Part shown: piece after piece, positions 33,090 through 42,479 of the stretch | Numbering within the stretch: position 1 is the stretch's first letter | Layout: each line of letters starts with the position of its first letter | DNA from: Trebonia sp963771985 | GTDB taxonomy: Bacteria; Actinomycetota; Actinomycetes; Streptosporangiales; Streptosporangiaceae | Assembly: GCA_963771985.1 (NCBI GenBank) | Contig: CAVYVO010000001.1 | Coordinates: 248,001 to 312,000, forward strand | Direction: 5' to 3' | DNA length: 64,000 nt | The notes under the pieces: model-generated | What the model was told of the DNA's origin: nothing | Seen by the model: the letters and a program-made list of their open reading frames with translations, nothing else | Database searches by the model: none | Position numbers and translations under genes: made by a program

Positions 33090-35360
33090 ATGGGCGGTCC
33101 TCAGTCAGCGCAGCCCACGACAGGCGACAGGCCTGCTGGCAGCGAGGCGCTGGTCCTGCTGGCCGGGCCGGCGAGCGCGGCAGAGCGCGCGCTGGTCACG
33201 CGATGGCTGCGTGACGGTCACCTGCGTCCGTCCGCGGTTCTTCCGCTGGACGGCCCGGACCTGGCGCGGTCGCTGGACCGGGCGGTACCGGAGACGCTGG
33301 TCACGGCCGTCCGCGTCGTATGGCTGCCGCGCGAACGAGGCGGCGCACGGCAGGTCCGCTGGTCGGACGTCCTATCGCAGGTCAACCCGCGGCGGCCGTC
33401 GGCGTTCTGGCAGAACCAGATCATGCGGCGCGAGCCGGACCGGGCCCGGATTGTGGTCGCGGAGCCCGCCACCGTGGCCGCGCTGCGCGACCGGTGGGGT
33501 CGCACCGGCTCGTTCGCTCAGTTTGTGTCTCGGCAGGCCAGACTCGCGCTGGACCGCTCCGAGCGGGCGTTGCTCGGATACCGGTACAAGGTGCCAAGGG
33601 AAGTCGCCGAGGCGATCGAGGACAGCCCGCACTTCCGCGCCGAGGTCGCCCGGCTCACGGCCCGGCTGGGCCTGACCGAGCAGGAAGTGATGGGGCGGGC
33701 CGAGGCGGACTTGGACAGTCTGGTTGCCTCGATGAGCCCGATCGCGGTCGACCTGCTGTCCAACACGCTGCGCCCGCTGCACGCTTACGCGTGGGACGTG
33801 CAGGTCGACACCGCCAGGCTGGACCGGTTGCGGGCGCTGAACCGCGAGCACGCCCTGGTCTTCCTGCCCAGTCACCGTTCGTACGCCGATCCGCTCCTGC
33901 TTGCCGACGTCCTAGCCGAGCATGACTTCCCCCGTGACCACGTGCTCAGCGGCGACAACCTCCGGTTCTGGCCGATCGCCTCGCTGGCCCGGCGGGCCGG
34001 CATTGTGTTCATCCGGCGCAGCTTCGGCGACGACGAGATCTACAAGCTGGCCCTGCGCGAGTACCTCGGTTTCCTGCTCGCCAAGCGCTTCAACCTCGAG
34101 TGGTACATGGAGGGCGGCCGATCCCGGACCGGAAAGCTGCGCCCGCCGCGCTATGGCCTGCTGGCCTATGTGGCCGAGGCCGTCGCCCGGGGCCAGGCCG
34201 AGGATGCCTGCCTCGTGCCGGTGGCGATCACCTACGACCAGCTCCGCGAGGTATCGGCCATGGCCGCCGAGCAGGCCGGTGCCGCGAAAAGGGCCGAAGG
34301 CCTCGGCTGGCTGGCGGCGTATGCGCGGGGCCAGCGTGCCCGGATCGGCACGGTCTACGTCCGGTTCGCCGAACCGATTTCGCTGCGCGCGGCACTGCCG
34401 CCCGACGGCCCTGACGGCGACAAGGATGCCTGGCGGCTAGCGCTGCAGAAAGTGGCGTTCGAGGTGGCTGTCCGGATCAACCGGGTTACCCCGGTGACCG
34501 CAACGGCACTGGTGACGCTTGCCCTGCTGGGGGTTCGCGACCGCGCGCTGACTCTGGGGCAGGTCCGCGGAGTTCTGGAGCCGTTGCGCGATTACCTGGC
34601 CGAGCGGGAGCGGCCGTACTCGCGGGGGATCCTGGACACCGACGCCGGGGTGCAGCGGGTGCTCGGCGCCTTGTCCCAGCAGCATGTGGTCACCATCTAC
34701 GCGGGCGGGGAGGAGCCGGTCTACGCCATCGAACGGGGCCAGCACCTGGTCGCGGCGTTCTACCGGAACAGCGCCATCCATCATTTCCTCGACCGGGCGG
34801 TGGCGGAGCTGGTATTGCTCAGCCCGCCCGCCGACCGGTGGGATGAGGGGATGCGATTGCGGGACCAGCTCAAGTTCGAGTTCTTCTTCCCGGACAAGAC
34901 GGCCTACCGCGCGGTGCTCCAGGCCGAACTTGACCGGCTCGATCCCCGCTGGGAGACGGTGGCCGACGGGCGTGCCGTGCTCGAGCGCTCCGGCTTCCTG
35001 GTGGCGAACCGGGTGCTGCGGTCGTTCCTCGACGCTCAGCTCGTGGTGGCCGAACGGCTCGCCGCGCGCCCTCCGCACCATCCGGTGGAAGAAAAGGAGT
35101 TCCTTGACGAATGCCGCGGCGTGGGGCAGCAGATGCTGCTGCAGGGGCGGCTGCACGGGCCGGAGTCGCTGTCCCGGGAACTGTTCGCCAGCGCACTGAA
35201 GCTCGCCGCGAACCTAGACCTGCTCGGCCCTGGCGGCGACGACCTGGCGCAGCGCAGGCGGGCGTTTGCCGGGCGCCTGCATGAGGACGTGGCCCGGCTG
35301 ATCCTGATCGACGAGATCGATGCCGCGGGCCGGCGGGAGGCGATCGGTGTCGAACCCTAG
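33090..35360 (+). CDS. plsB: Glycerol-3-phosphate 1-O-acyltransferase
   Basis: 756-aa membrane-associated acyltransferase that puts the first acyl chain on glycerol-3-phosphate. The HX4D motif is SHRSYAD (His262, Asp267), followed by FIRRSF and EWYMEGGRSRTGK, all diagnostic of PlsB (GPAT). Its length fits the mycobacterial PlsB2 type. It overlaps the start of the next gene by 14 bases. The order PlsB, PlsC and DGAT corresponds to M. tuberculosis Rv2482c-Rv2484c as I recall it, which supports a triacylglycerol or phospholipid role. Confidence 0.92.
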   Translation: MGGPQSAQPTTGDRPAGSEALVLLAGPASAAERALVTRWLRDGHLRPSAVLPLDGPDLARSLDRAVPETLVTAVRVVWLPRERGGARQVRWSDVLSQVNPRRPSAFWQNQIMRREPDRARIVVAEPATVAALRDRWGRTGSFAQFVSRQARLALDRSERALLGYRYKVPREVAEAIEDSPHFRAEVARLTARLGLTEQEVMGRAEADLDSLVASMSPIAVDLLSNTLRPLHAYAWDVQVDTARLDRLRALNREHALVFLPSHRSYADPLLLADVLAEHDFPRDHVLSGDNLRFWPIASLARRAGIVFIRRSFGDDEIYKLALREYLGFLLAKRFNLEWYMEGGRSRTGKLRPPRYGLLAYVAEAVARGQAEDACLVPVAITYDQLREVSAMAAEQAGAAKRAEGLGWLAAYARGQRARIGTVYVRFAEPISLRAALPPDGPDGDKDAWRLALQKVAFEVAVRINRVTPVTATALVTLALLGVRDRALTLGQVRGVLEPLRDYLAERERPYSRGILDTDAGVQRVLGALSQQHVVTIYAGGEEPVYAIERGQHLVAAFYRNSAIHHFLDRAVAELVLLSPPADRWDEGMRLRDQLKFEFFFPDKTAYRAVLQAELDRLDPRWETVADGRAVLERSGFLVANRVLRSFLDAQLVVAERLAARPPHHPVEEKEFLDECRGVGQQMLLQGRLHGPESLSRELFASALKLAANLDLLGPGGDDLAQRRRAFAGRLHEDVARLILIDEIDAAGRREAIGVEP

Positions 35361-38256
35361 CCAGCCAGCCGCCGGGCCGTGGTCGGAGCAGGACCTGATC
35401 GCCGCGGTCGAGGCCGGGCCGAAAGGCCCGCACATCGGGGCGTTCTTCGACTTCGATGGCACCCTGATCGACGGCTACTCGCTGTCCGCGTTCGCCCGCC
35501 ATCACCTCAGGTCGCTGCAGGTCTCACCGGCCGATCTGGGGCGGATGCTGCTCACCGGCATCCGCGGCGTGACCAGCGAGGAAGACTTCGAGCAGTTCAC
35601 CGAGCTGAGCATGCACACCTGGGCCGGGCGCAGTGAGGACGAACTCGCCGAGCTCGGCGAGCGGCTGTTCGTGCAGGGCATCTCCGGGTCGCTGTACCCG
35701 GAAGCATGGCGCCTGGTCGAGGCGCACCAGCAGGCCGGGCACACCATCGTGCTCGCTTCCTCCGCCACCCGCTTCCAGGTGGAACCCGCGGCCAGGGCGA
35801 TGGGCGTATCGCACATTCTTGTTTCACCGGTGGAGATCGTGAACGGCATCTGCACCGGTCGGCCCGGCGGCCCGCTGCTGTGGCGGGCAGGCAAGGCGGC
35901 GGCGGTGCGCGCGTTCGCCGGGGAACACGGCATCGACCTGCCGCAGAGCTACGCCTACTCCAACGGCGACGAAGACGTGCCGTTCTTGCAGGCCGCCGGG
36001 CGGGCGCGTGCCATCAACCCCGGCCGTCACCTGGCCGAGGCGGCGCGGCACTACGGATGGCCGGTGGCCAGGTTCCGCTCGCGCCGCGCCGGGGTAGCGG
36101 ATATCACCCACACGGCAGCGGGCCTGGCCGGCATGCTCGGCGGCTTCACCGCGGGCATAGTGCTGGGCGCGGCCACGGGATCCCGGCGGGACGCCGTTGA
36201 CCTCGGCACCACGCTCGCCGGTGAGCTGGGCAGCGCGCTGGCCGGGGTACGGCTGGACGTCCATGGCGCCGAGCACCTCGCGGCCCGGCCCGCGGTCTTC
36301 CTTTTCAACCACCAGAGCCAGCTTGACGTGCTCATCCTGGCCAAGCTGCTGCGTGGCGGTTTCACCGGTGTCGCGAAGAAGGAACTCGCGAACAGCCCCG
36401 GTTTCGGGCTGATGTTCCGGCTCGCCGACGTGGCGTTCGTGGACCGCCAGGACAACACGCAGGCGCGTGAGGCCCTGAAGTCGGCGGTGCAGAAGCTGCG
36501 CGACGGCATCTCCCTGGTGATCGCGCCCGAGGGCACCCGGTCTGCGACCCCGGCACTCGGGCCCTTCAAGAAGGGGGCGTTCCACGTCGCGATGCAGGCG
36601 GGCGTGCCGATCGTGCCGATCGTGATCCGCAACTCCGGCGAGCTGATGTGGCGCGGCGCCACCACGATCCACGCGGGAACGGTGCAGATCGCGGTGCTTC
36701 CCCCGGTCACCACCGAGGGGTGGGACGCGGTCGGCCTGGATGAGCACATACACGAGGTTCGGGGGCAGTACCTGGCGACGCTGGCCAACTGGCCGGCTCA
36801 CGGCACCGGGCAGGTGACGGCCACGACGACGGCCAGCTTCGGCCCGCCGCCCGCGCTGCCTCTGGACTGGGGCGCCTCTCCCCGGATGAACCCGCTGGAA
36901 ACGGCCATGTGGCGCGCTGAATCCGCGGACCCGCGGCTGCGCGTCACCGTCAGCCTGCTCGAACTGCTCGACCCCGCCCCGGACTGGGACCGGCTGCTCT
37001 CCGCGCACGAGTGGGCTTCCCACATGGTGCCGCGGATGCGGCAGCGCGTGCTCGAGCCCGCGCTCGCGCTCGGTACCCCGGCCTGGGTGACAGTCGGTGA
37101 CTTCGACCTGTCCCGGCACGTGCACCGGGTCCGGCTGCCCGGCCCGGGCATGCTGCGGCAACTGCTCGACGTGGTGCAGGATTTCGCTGCCGCTCCCCTC
37201 GACCGTAACCGCCCGCTGTGGGCGGCGCTGCTGGTGGAGGGCCTGGCCGACGGCCGGGCCGGGTACGTGGCCAAGAGCCACCACAGCGTCACCGACGGCC
37301 TCGGTGCGGTCCAGCTGATGATGCGGCTTCACAGCCGCACGGCCGAGCATGACCCGGACCGGCCCGAGCCGCCGGTCCCGGCGGCTGGCGAGAGGTCGCG
37401 CGCCGGGCTATTCGCCGGGCAGGTCGCCGACGCGGTCCGCGCCACCCCCATGGCGACGGTGCGCCAGGGCACCAGGGCGCTCGGCACGCTGACCCGGCCA
37501 TGGGACGTGGCCTCGCGAGCGGCGGGCCAGGCGCTGTCCGCGGTCCGCTTCGCCGGCCAGGGCGCGGTCGCCCCGTCCGGCTCGGTGCTGCTTGCCCGGC
37601 GGGGCGGCGACTGGCACTTCGAGGCCGTCGAGGTGCCGCTGGCTGACCTCAAGGCCGGGGCGAAGGCGGCAGGCGGATCCCTCAACGACGGGCTGCTGGC
37701 CGCGGTGATCGGCGGGTTCCGCCGCTACCACGAGCGGCAAGGCGCCCCCGTCGACCGGCTCACGGTCGGCTTCCCGATCAGCCTGCGCGCTCAGGACGAC
37801 CCGCAGGGCGGCAACCGGTTCACCGGCGCCAAGTTCGCCGCGCCCATGGCCGAGACCGACCCGGCGGCCAGGATCGCCGCGGTACGCCAGTTCGTGCTGG
37901 CCGCCCGCGCGGCCAGCGCCGCCACAGCCGACACCGTGACGGCCGCCCTGGCCCCGGCGATCGGCTGGCTGCCCGCTCCGGTCGTCAGCATGATCTCGAA
38001 CCGGCTGACAAGTACCAACGACGTCCAGGTCTCCAGCATCCCCGGCGTGCCTTTCCCGGTGTACATCGCGGGCTCGCGGATCACCCACATGTACCCGTTC
38101 GGCCCGCTGCCCGGCTGCGCCGCAATGATCACCCTCATCTCGTATAACGGGGACTGCTGCATCGGGATCAACACCGACACGCTCGCGGTTACCGACTCAG
38201 GCGGGCTCGCCGATGACCTCCGGGCCGGTCTGGACGAGGTAGTGGAGCTCGCATGA
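35347..38256 (+). CDS. HAD phosphatase - PlsC acyltransferase - WS/DGAT triple fusion
   Basis: A 969-aa polypeptide with three enzymes. Residues ~20-230 are a HAD-IB (SerB-like) hydrolase with FFDFDGTLIDG (Asp35, Asp37). Residues ~295-480 are a 1-acyl-glycerol-3-phosphate acyltransferase with NHQSQLD (His322, Asp327) and APEGTRS. Residues ~525-969 are a wax ester synthase/diacylglycerol acyltransferase with HHSVTDG (His645, His646, Asp650) and the C-terminal NVPGP-like SIPGVPFPVYIAG. HAD-PlsC fusions are known in actinobacteria; adding the DGAT makes one chain that could run from lysophosphatidate to triacylglycerol. GTG 35347 follows GGGAGG and overlaps plsB. Confidence 0.88.
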   Translation: MSNPSQPAAGPWSEQDLIAAVEAGPKGPHIGAFFDFDGTLIDGYSLSAFARHHLRSLQVSPADLGRMLLTGIRGVTSEEDFEQFTELSMHTWAGRSEDELAELGERLFVQGISGSLYPEAWRLVEAHQQAGHTIVLASSATRFQVEPAARAMGVSHILVSPVEIVNGICTGRPGGPLLWRAGKAAAVRAFAGEHGIDLPQSYAYSNGDEDVPFLQAAGRARAINPGRHLAEAARHYGWPVARFRSRRAGVADITHTAAGLAGMLGGFTAGIVLGAATGSRRDAVDLGTTLAGELGSALAGVRLDVHGAEHLAARPAVFLFNHQSQLDVLILAKLLRGGFTGVAKKELANSPGFGLMFRLADVAFVDRQDNTQAREALKSAVQKLRDGISLVIAPEGTRSATPALGPFKKGAFHVAMQAGVPIVPIVIRNSGELMWRGATTIHAGTVQIAVLPPVTTEGWDAVGLDEHIHEVRGQYLATLANWPAHGTGQVTATTTASFGPPPALPLDWGASPRMNPLETAMWRAESADPRLRVTVSLLELLDPAPDWDRLLSAHEWASHMVPRMRQRVLEPALALGTPAWVTVGDFDLSRHVHRVRLPGPGMLRQLLDVVQDFAAAPLDRNRPLWAALLVEGLADGRAGYVAKSHHSVTDGLGAVQLMMRLHSRTAEHDPDRPEPPVPAAGERSRAGLFAGQVADAVRATPMATVRQGTRALGTLTRPWDVASRAAGQALSAVRFAGQGAVAPSGSVLLARRGGDWHFEAVEVPLADLKAGAKAAGGSLNDGLLAAVIGGFRRYHERQGAPVDRLTVGFPISLRAQDDPQGGNRFTGAKFAAPMAETDPAARIAAVRQFVLAARAASAATADTVTAALAPAIGWLPAPVVSMISNRLTSTNDVQVSSIPGVPFPVYIAGSRITHMYPFGPLPGCAAMITLISYNGDCCIGINTDTLAVTDSGGLADDLRAGLDEVVELA

Positions 38257-38327
38257 CATCTCCCGGCACCACCACGGTCTTCGGCCGCGGCAACGGCCTG
38301 GCGACCGTCTTCACATTTCGCTGCTGA
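38253..38327 (+). other. Possible truncated start of a fourth lipid-operon gene
   Basis: An ATG in an ATGA overlap with the fusion-gene stop begins a 24-codon reading frame with good codon bias, ending in TGA at 38325. Just beyond it, the sequence changes character and the relaxase fragment begins. This may be the 5' end of a coupled gene cut by later mobile DNA. No family recognised. Confidence 0.3.
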
Positions 38328-38503
38328 GCAGGGCTTTCCGTGGGCGTGGTCCTGTTGCCGGGCGCGCAAGCTTCGGAATGCTTCTGAGTTTCCGCAGGTC
38401 ACAGAACGGTGTGCTTATTGAATGGCTGAACAACGCGATCTAGAGTCGCCTCCCTTGACGGCCGTGTCGCTTAGGTCGGGCGCATGCCGGCGGTTGTTTC
38501 TGC

Positions 38504-40255
38504 TTGCGCTGGACCAAGCCGCGCCGCTCCGCCCGCTGCCAGATGGCGTCACCGACCTGGACCACTTCCGCGTCCGGCGGCGCGACCGCGCTGCGCTGCG
38601 AGTTCGAGCCGGTGATCTGCCTGGAAGCGCCGGAAGCGGTGCAGGTTCCGCGCAGCCTGCTGCGCGCCGACGGACGCAGCATCTACCAGCGGCACGGCGG
38701 CGTCCGGTACGCCACCCGCGCGCAGCTGGCCATGGAGGAGCGCCTCGTCGCGCAGGCCGGTGCAGCGGCCGCGCCGCGCCTGACCCGCGCCGGCGCCGCG
38801 CAAGCACTCGGCGCCGGCCTGGCGCGGCTCGAGGACACGCTGGCCGGACGCGCGCAAGAAAATCAAACCAATCATCCCGAACGGACCGGGCTGACTGCCG
38901 GTCAGGCCGCGGCTGTCCTGTCGGTGCTGACCGGCGGGCAGCGCGTCTCGGTGATCAACGCGCCGGCCGGATCGGGGAAGACGCGGGTGATGACCGAAGC
39001 CGCCCGGGTCTGGGCCGCGACAGGACGCGGCCCGGTCATCGGCATCACCCCCTCGCAGTCCGCCCGCAACACCCTGGCCGCCGGGGTAGCCGAGTCCTGC
39101 AACACCGCCCAGTTCCTCGGCCACCTGCCCGGCCAGCGCGGCGCCCGCGGCCCCATCGACATCAGCGAGGGCACCCTGCTGCTGGTCGACGAGTCCTCAA
39201 TGATCCCCACCCCCGACCTGTCCGACCTAGTCGCCCTAGCCGAAGCACGCAGCGCCAAGATGGTCCTGGCCGGCGACACCGAACAACTCCAGGCAGTCGA
39301 AAACGGCGGCGCCATGCCCCTGCTGGCCGGCACGCTCGGCTACGTCCGGCTCGCCGCCCCGGTCCGGTTCCGCGCCGCCTGGGAACAGGCCGCCAGCCTG
39401 CGGCTCCGCACCGGCGACACCTCGGTCCTGGCCGAATACGACCAGCACGGCCGGATCATCGCCGGCGACCCCGACCAGATGACCGACGCCGCCGCGGCCG
39501 CCTACACCGCGCTCACCCTCGACGGCACCGACACCCTGCTGATGGCCGCCGAACACAGCCTTCGCCGCGAACTATCCCGCCGCATCCGCGACGACCTCAT
39601 CCACCTCGGCATAGTCCAAGCCGACGCCGCGGTGCGCATCGCCGACGGAACCGAAGCCAGCGCCGGAGACCTGATCGTCGGCACCAAGAACGACCACTCA
39701 GTCCAGGCAGGCGAGCCCGGCCGGTCCCTGGCCAACGGCGACCTGCTGCGCATCGAGGCGATCACCCCGTCCGGCCTGCTGGTGCGCCGCGCCCTGGACG
39801 CCGACCCGCGCACGGGCCAGCGCCGGTGGACGGACCGGAACTTCCTGTACGCCAATTACCAAGACGCCGAACCCGGCTACGCGGTCACCGACCACGTCGC
39901 GCAAAGCCGCACCGTGCACACCGGCCTGGCGGTCATCACCGGCACCGAGGACCGCCAGCACGCCTACGTCGCCCTGACCCGCGGCACCACCACCAACACC
40001 GCCTACATATTCACCCTGTCCCCGAAGATCGCCGACCCGGCGCCAGGCCCGCGCCCCCGGCCGGCTCACGCGATCATCGGCGGCCAGGGGCTTGACGCGC
40101 TCGGCGGCCCGACCAGCCGCACCGGCGGGCACCGTCGCGCGCTGACGGCCATCGTCAGCGGGGACCGCCTGGAGCCGGGGTCACCGGAGGCGGTGCAGGC
40201 GGACTGGCTCGCCCGGTCCGGCGCCGGTCCCCGGGGCGCTCCTGCACGTCCTTGA
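38504..40255 (+). pseudogene. MobF/TraA-type conjugative relaxase, helicase-domain fragment
   Basis: A fragment of a TrwC/TraA-like relaxase-helicase. The segment EAVQVPRSLLRADGRSIYQRHGG...RYATRAQLAMEERL is the typical lead-in to the helicase. It is followed by Walker A NAPAGSGKTRVM, Walker B LLLVDESSMIP, GDTEQLQAV and the C-terminal helicase motif HAYVALTRGTT. The N-terminal TrwC relaxase domain (catalytic Tyr and His triad, several hundred residues) is missing, and homology stops near 40230, where a hydrolase fragment begins. The first ~20 codons are probably not original. It is the relic of an integrated conjugative element or plasmid; not expected to nick DNA. Confidence 0.8.
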
Positions 40256-40469
40256 CACGTTCGTCGAGACCCCGGGCACCGCCCTGGCCGAGATCGCGGC
40301 CCCCGCGCTGGTGGTGGCCGGCGATCGGGATGAAAGGCCGGCGGGGGAACTCGCCGCGGCGCTGCCCGGTGCCCGGTGCGTTCAGGTGCCGGGCAGCCAC
40401 TTCACCGCGCTGCTCGGCCCGGGGCTCGAAGCCGCGATCCTCGCGTTCCCCGCGCGGTCACCGCGATGA
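40236..40469 (+). pseudogene. C-terminal fragment of an alpha/beta hydrolase
   Basis: In the frame ending TGA 40469, about 75 codons read as the end of an alpha/beta hydrolase: FVETPGTALAEIAAPALVVAG, then GDRD (acid residue) and VPGSHFTALLGP (catalytic His). The nucleophile half is absent because it joins the relaxase fragment at about 40236. The stop overlaps the ATG of the next gene (ATGA), so the hydrolase once headed that operon. Confidence 0.6.
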
Positions 40470-40900
40470 CAGGACCGCGGCTCACGCCGGAGCGTGAGGC
40501 GGCGGCCGGACGGGCGAAAACAGCAGCGATCGCGTGGGCGCTGCTTAGGTCCTGCCAGCGTGTCTGGGCCTGCGCCGGCTGCCTCCCTGATGTGCCCGGC
40601 GGGCGGAAGTCGCCGGCGGTTGCCGCGTTTGCCCGGCTTCTTGCCGGGGCGGGGCGGGAGCTCGCGGCTGAGCCGCGCGTGTCCTTCACCCGGTACCTGG
40701 CGCGCGTGTTCGATCTGGGGTCGCGTGCGGACCGCGCGCGGGTGTACGAGATCGTGCTGCAGGAGGGGCGGCCGGCCGACATCCTGGCCTGCGTCGATGG
40801 CGCGCTGCTCGCCGACCTGCGGGGCGACCTGGTTCTGCCGCGGGCGGTCCGGTCAGCGTGGTCAGCGGTGATCCCGGGCTCTGGTAAGGCGGCGGCGTGA
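40466..40900 (+). CDS. Hypothetical protein coupled to AbiEii-like nucleotidyltransferase
   Basis: 144-aa Ala/Arg-rich protein, largely helical, with CxxC-like WACAGCLPD and a central FTRYLARVFDLGSRADRARVYEIVLQEG. No family recognised. ATG 40466 overlaps the hydrolase-fragment stop (ATGA), and its own stop overlaps the next ATG (TGATG). The tight coupling to a nucleotidyltransferase-like gene makes an antitoxin-like partner role possible; that is inference from order only. Confidence 0.5.
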   Translation: MTGPRLTPEREAAAGRAKTAAIAWALLRSCQRVWACAGCLPDVPGGRKSPAVAAFARLLAGAGRELAAEPRVSFTRYLARVFDLGSRADRARVYEIVLQEGRPADILACVDGALLADLRGDLVLPRAVRSAWSAVIPGSGKAAA

Positions 40901-41406
40901 TGGCGGCAGGCATACCCGGAGCCGGGGGAGCGGCCCTGCTGGCGCAGCACCTGATGGCGCGCCCTGCCGAGGATCTCGACTTCTTCGCCGCTCCGGAGCG
41001 CGGCCGCGTGCCCGCCGCGCGCGACGCCCCGGAGGCCGCGGCCCGGGACCGGGGCTGGAGCACCGAGCGGATCCATGACGGCGACACGTTCTGCAGGCTG
41101 ATCATCCGCGGCGATCACGGCGGGGTCCTGGCCGACCTCGCTGTGAACGCGCCGCCGGACCTGCCCGCGTCCGTCACCGCGGCCGGGCCGGCGCTCGCAC
41201 CCGAAGAACTCGCCGGGCCCAGGCTCCTCGCGCTATCCGGCAGGGCAGCCGCGCGGATCGGCGCCGGCTTCGATGCCAAGGTTCTGGCCGACATGATCGC
41301 CACCCTTGACCGTTTCACGGACAGCGAGATCCCTGTGCCCGATAGCCTGTCCGCGGCCGAGCTGCGGACGTTCGACACGACCTGGCGCTCGGAGCTGTCG
41401 GCGTAA
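40900..41406 (+). CDS. AbiEii/AbiGii-like nucleotidyltransferase
   Basis: 168-aa protein with the beginning of a minimal nucleotidyltransferase fold. GAGGAALLAQHLMARPAEDLDFF matches the AbiEii pattern GGxALxLR...S.DLDFF (Asp-x-Asp catalytic pair). A GDTFCRLIIR...LADLAVN strand pair carries the expected third acidic residue. FDAKVLADMIATLDRF in the C-terminal half is typical of the family. ATG 40900 overlaps the preceding stop. AbiE systems pair such a toxin with an upstream antitoxin. The product is shorter than classical AbiEii and could be a housekeeping variant. Its place beside conjugative debris fits an accessory module. Confidence 0.6.
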   Translation: MAAGIPGAGGAALLAQHLMARPAEDLDFFAAPERGRVPAARDAPEAAARDRGWSTERIHDGDTFCRLIIRGDHGGVLADLAVNAPPDLPASVTAAGPALAPEELAGPRLLALSGRAAARIGAGFDAKVLADMIATLDRFTDSEIPVPDSLSAAELRTFDTTWRSELSA

Positions 41407-41954
41407 ACCCAGCTCCGCCGGTTGCCGCGCCGCTGCTGTTCCAGTCGATTGCCATCCGCACCACAGGACTCTCATCCGGTGATAGCCCTTTGCGTGATTC
41501 ATGCTCGGGCATCCAGTCGGCTGCCTGCGTGGGTGGTGACTCCGACTCGTCCCTTCGGGCTGGTCAGGACGTTGGGTAGGAATCGCGGACTTCCCGGACG
41601 TACGGCGCGGGGGCGACCGTGGCCCGGATTCCACCTGGCGGTGCCGCTCCACGATGGGCTTGGCGGAGTTCAGCTCCTCGCCTCACAGCATGGTCACCTC
41701 TATGCCCGGCAAAACGAGCACATCGGGCGTCACCGACAGGAGTTCGGCGTCCTCGTGCCCCATGCCCTTGTACCAACCACCGCGGATCGCAGGCACCCAG
41801 TCGGCCTCTCCCCCGGAGGGTTCCCACGTGGGCAAGCCCCGGCCTTCTGCATGCGGCACACAGTGTGACGCTGAGCGTTTGCGCAGGCCAGGCCGTGATC
41901 CAGAACCAATAGTTTGGTATTTTTATCGAACAGAAACACGAAAATTGTGAGGTG
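41407..41954. other. Intergenic debris left of the 3.1-kb element
   Basis: Apart from a short minus-strand frame at 41683-41859, nothing supportable is seen. GC falls sharply at 41915-41955, directly outside the element's left inverted repeat. Confidence 0.4.
41683..41859 (-). CDS. Short unrecognised frame, possibly a gene fragment
   Basis: A 58-codon minus-strand frame from GTG 41859 to TGA 41683 has protein-like composition (GRGLPTWEPSGGEADWVPA, then GWYKGMGHEDAELLSVTPD and VLVLPGIEVTML). The frame stays open upstream to 41913 without a better start. I do not recognise the family. It may be a 3' remnant of a gene cut by insertion of the neighbouring element. Confidence 0.3.
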   Translation of the reverse strand: MPHAEGRGLPTWEPSGGEADWVPAIRGGWYKGMGHEDAELLSVTPDVLVLPGIEVTML

Positions 41955-42064
41955 TTCACGTTTGGGAGTGAGCTGGGGAAACGGGTTCTGGCTGGCGGGC
42001 CGCCCGCAAGTTAAGCGGGCTCAGCCAGCATTTTCCGGAGGTCATGGTTCCGGTTCGGCGGGGT

Positions 42065-42400
42065 TTACGGTTCCTGGCGGCTGTCTGCCTCGATGATTTC
42101 GAGGGTGAGGTCCTGGAGTTCGGCGAGCAGGGCGCGGAGTTTTCTCGCGTTGTCGAACAGGGGCTGGTATTCGGCGAGCTCGCGGGGGGTGAGCCGCCTG
42201 GTCACGGTCTTGCCGCCGATCTTGCGGGTCCATTCGGCGTACGGGCCGTGCAGCCGGGGCGGGTCGGCGTGGCAGCGGCAGGACGGCTTGCCGCAGGCGT
42301 AGGCGCGGACGGTGAGGGTGCCGGGCAGGGCGAAGCCCGCGGCGGCGAGCTCGGCGGCGATCCGGTCGCGGGCCGCTTGCTGGGCCGGGCTTGGTTCCAT
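42065..42400 (-). CDS. DUF6788-family protein
   Basis: 111-aa protein with GTLTVRAYACGKPSCRCH, HGPYAEWTRKIGGK, and LTPRELAEYQPLFDNARKLR. The Cys-x4-Cys-x-Cys-His cluster plus HGPY suggests a small metal site. The family is repeatedly found beside transposase genes and is uncharacterised. ATG 42400 begins the conserved region; GTG 42409 is an in-frame alternative. It is divergent from the recombinase-like gene across an 80-bp gap with a palindrome. A regulator or accessory role in transposition is inference. Confidence 0.65.
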   Translation of the reverse strand: MEPSPAQQAARDRIAAELAAAGFALPGTLTVRAYACGKPSCRCHADPPRLHGPYAEWTRKIGGKTVTRRLTPRELAEYQPLFDNARKLRALLAELQDLTLEIIEADSRQEP

Positions 42401-42436
42401 GCGGCACACCGTCTCAGATCCGCGGGCCTGCCTGTT

Positions 42437-42459
42437 TTCCACAGTATATTCCTGTGGAA
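42437..42459. promoter_or_regulatory. Palindrome between divergent genes of the 3.1-kb element
   Basis: TTCCACAG (42437-42444) and CTGTGGAA (42452-42459) form a perfect 8-bp inverted repeat around a 7-base AT-rich centre. It lies between the DUF6788 gene and the recombinase-like gene, and could be a shared operator. Confidence 0.5.
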
Positions 42460-42479
42460 GTGTCGTGCTGGGAGGCGTC

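Noticed and set aside
38422..40095. Alternative long frame overlapping the relaxase fragment
   Set aside because: Helicase motifs (Walker A and B, HAYVALTRG) are only in the frame of 38504-40255; the other is a Pro/Arg-rich shadow.
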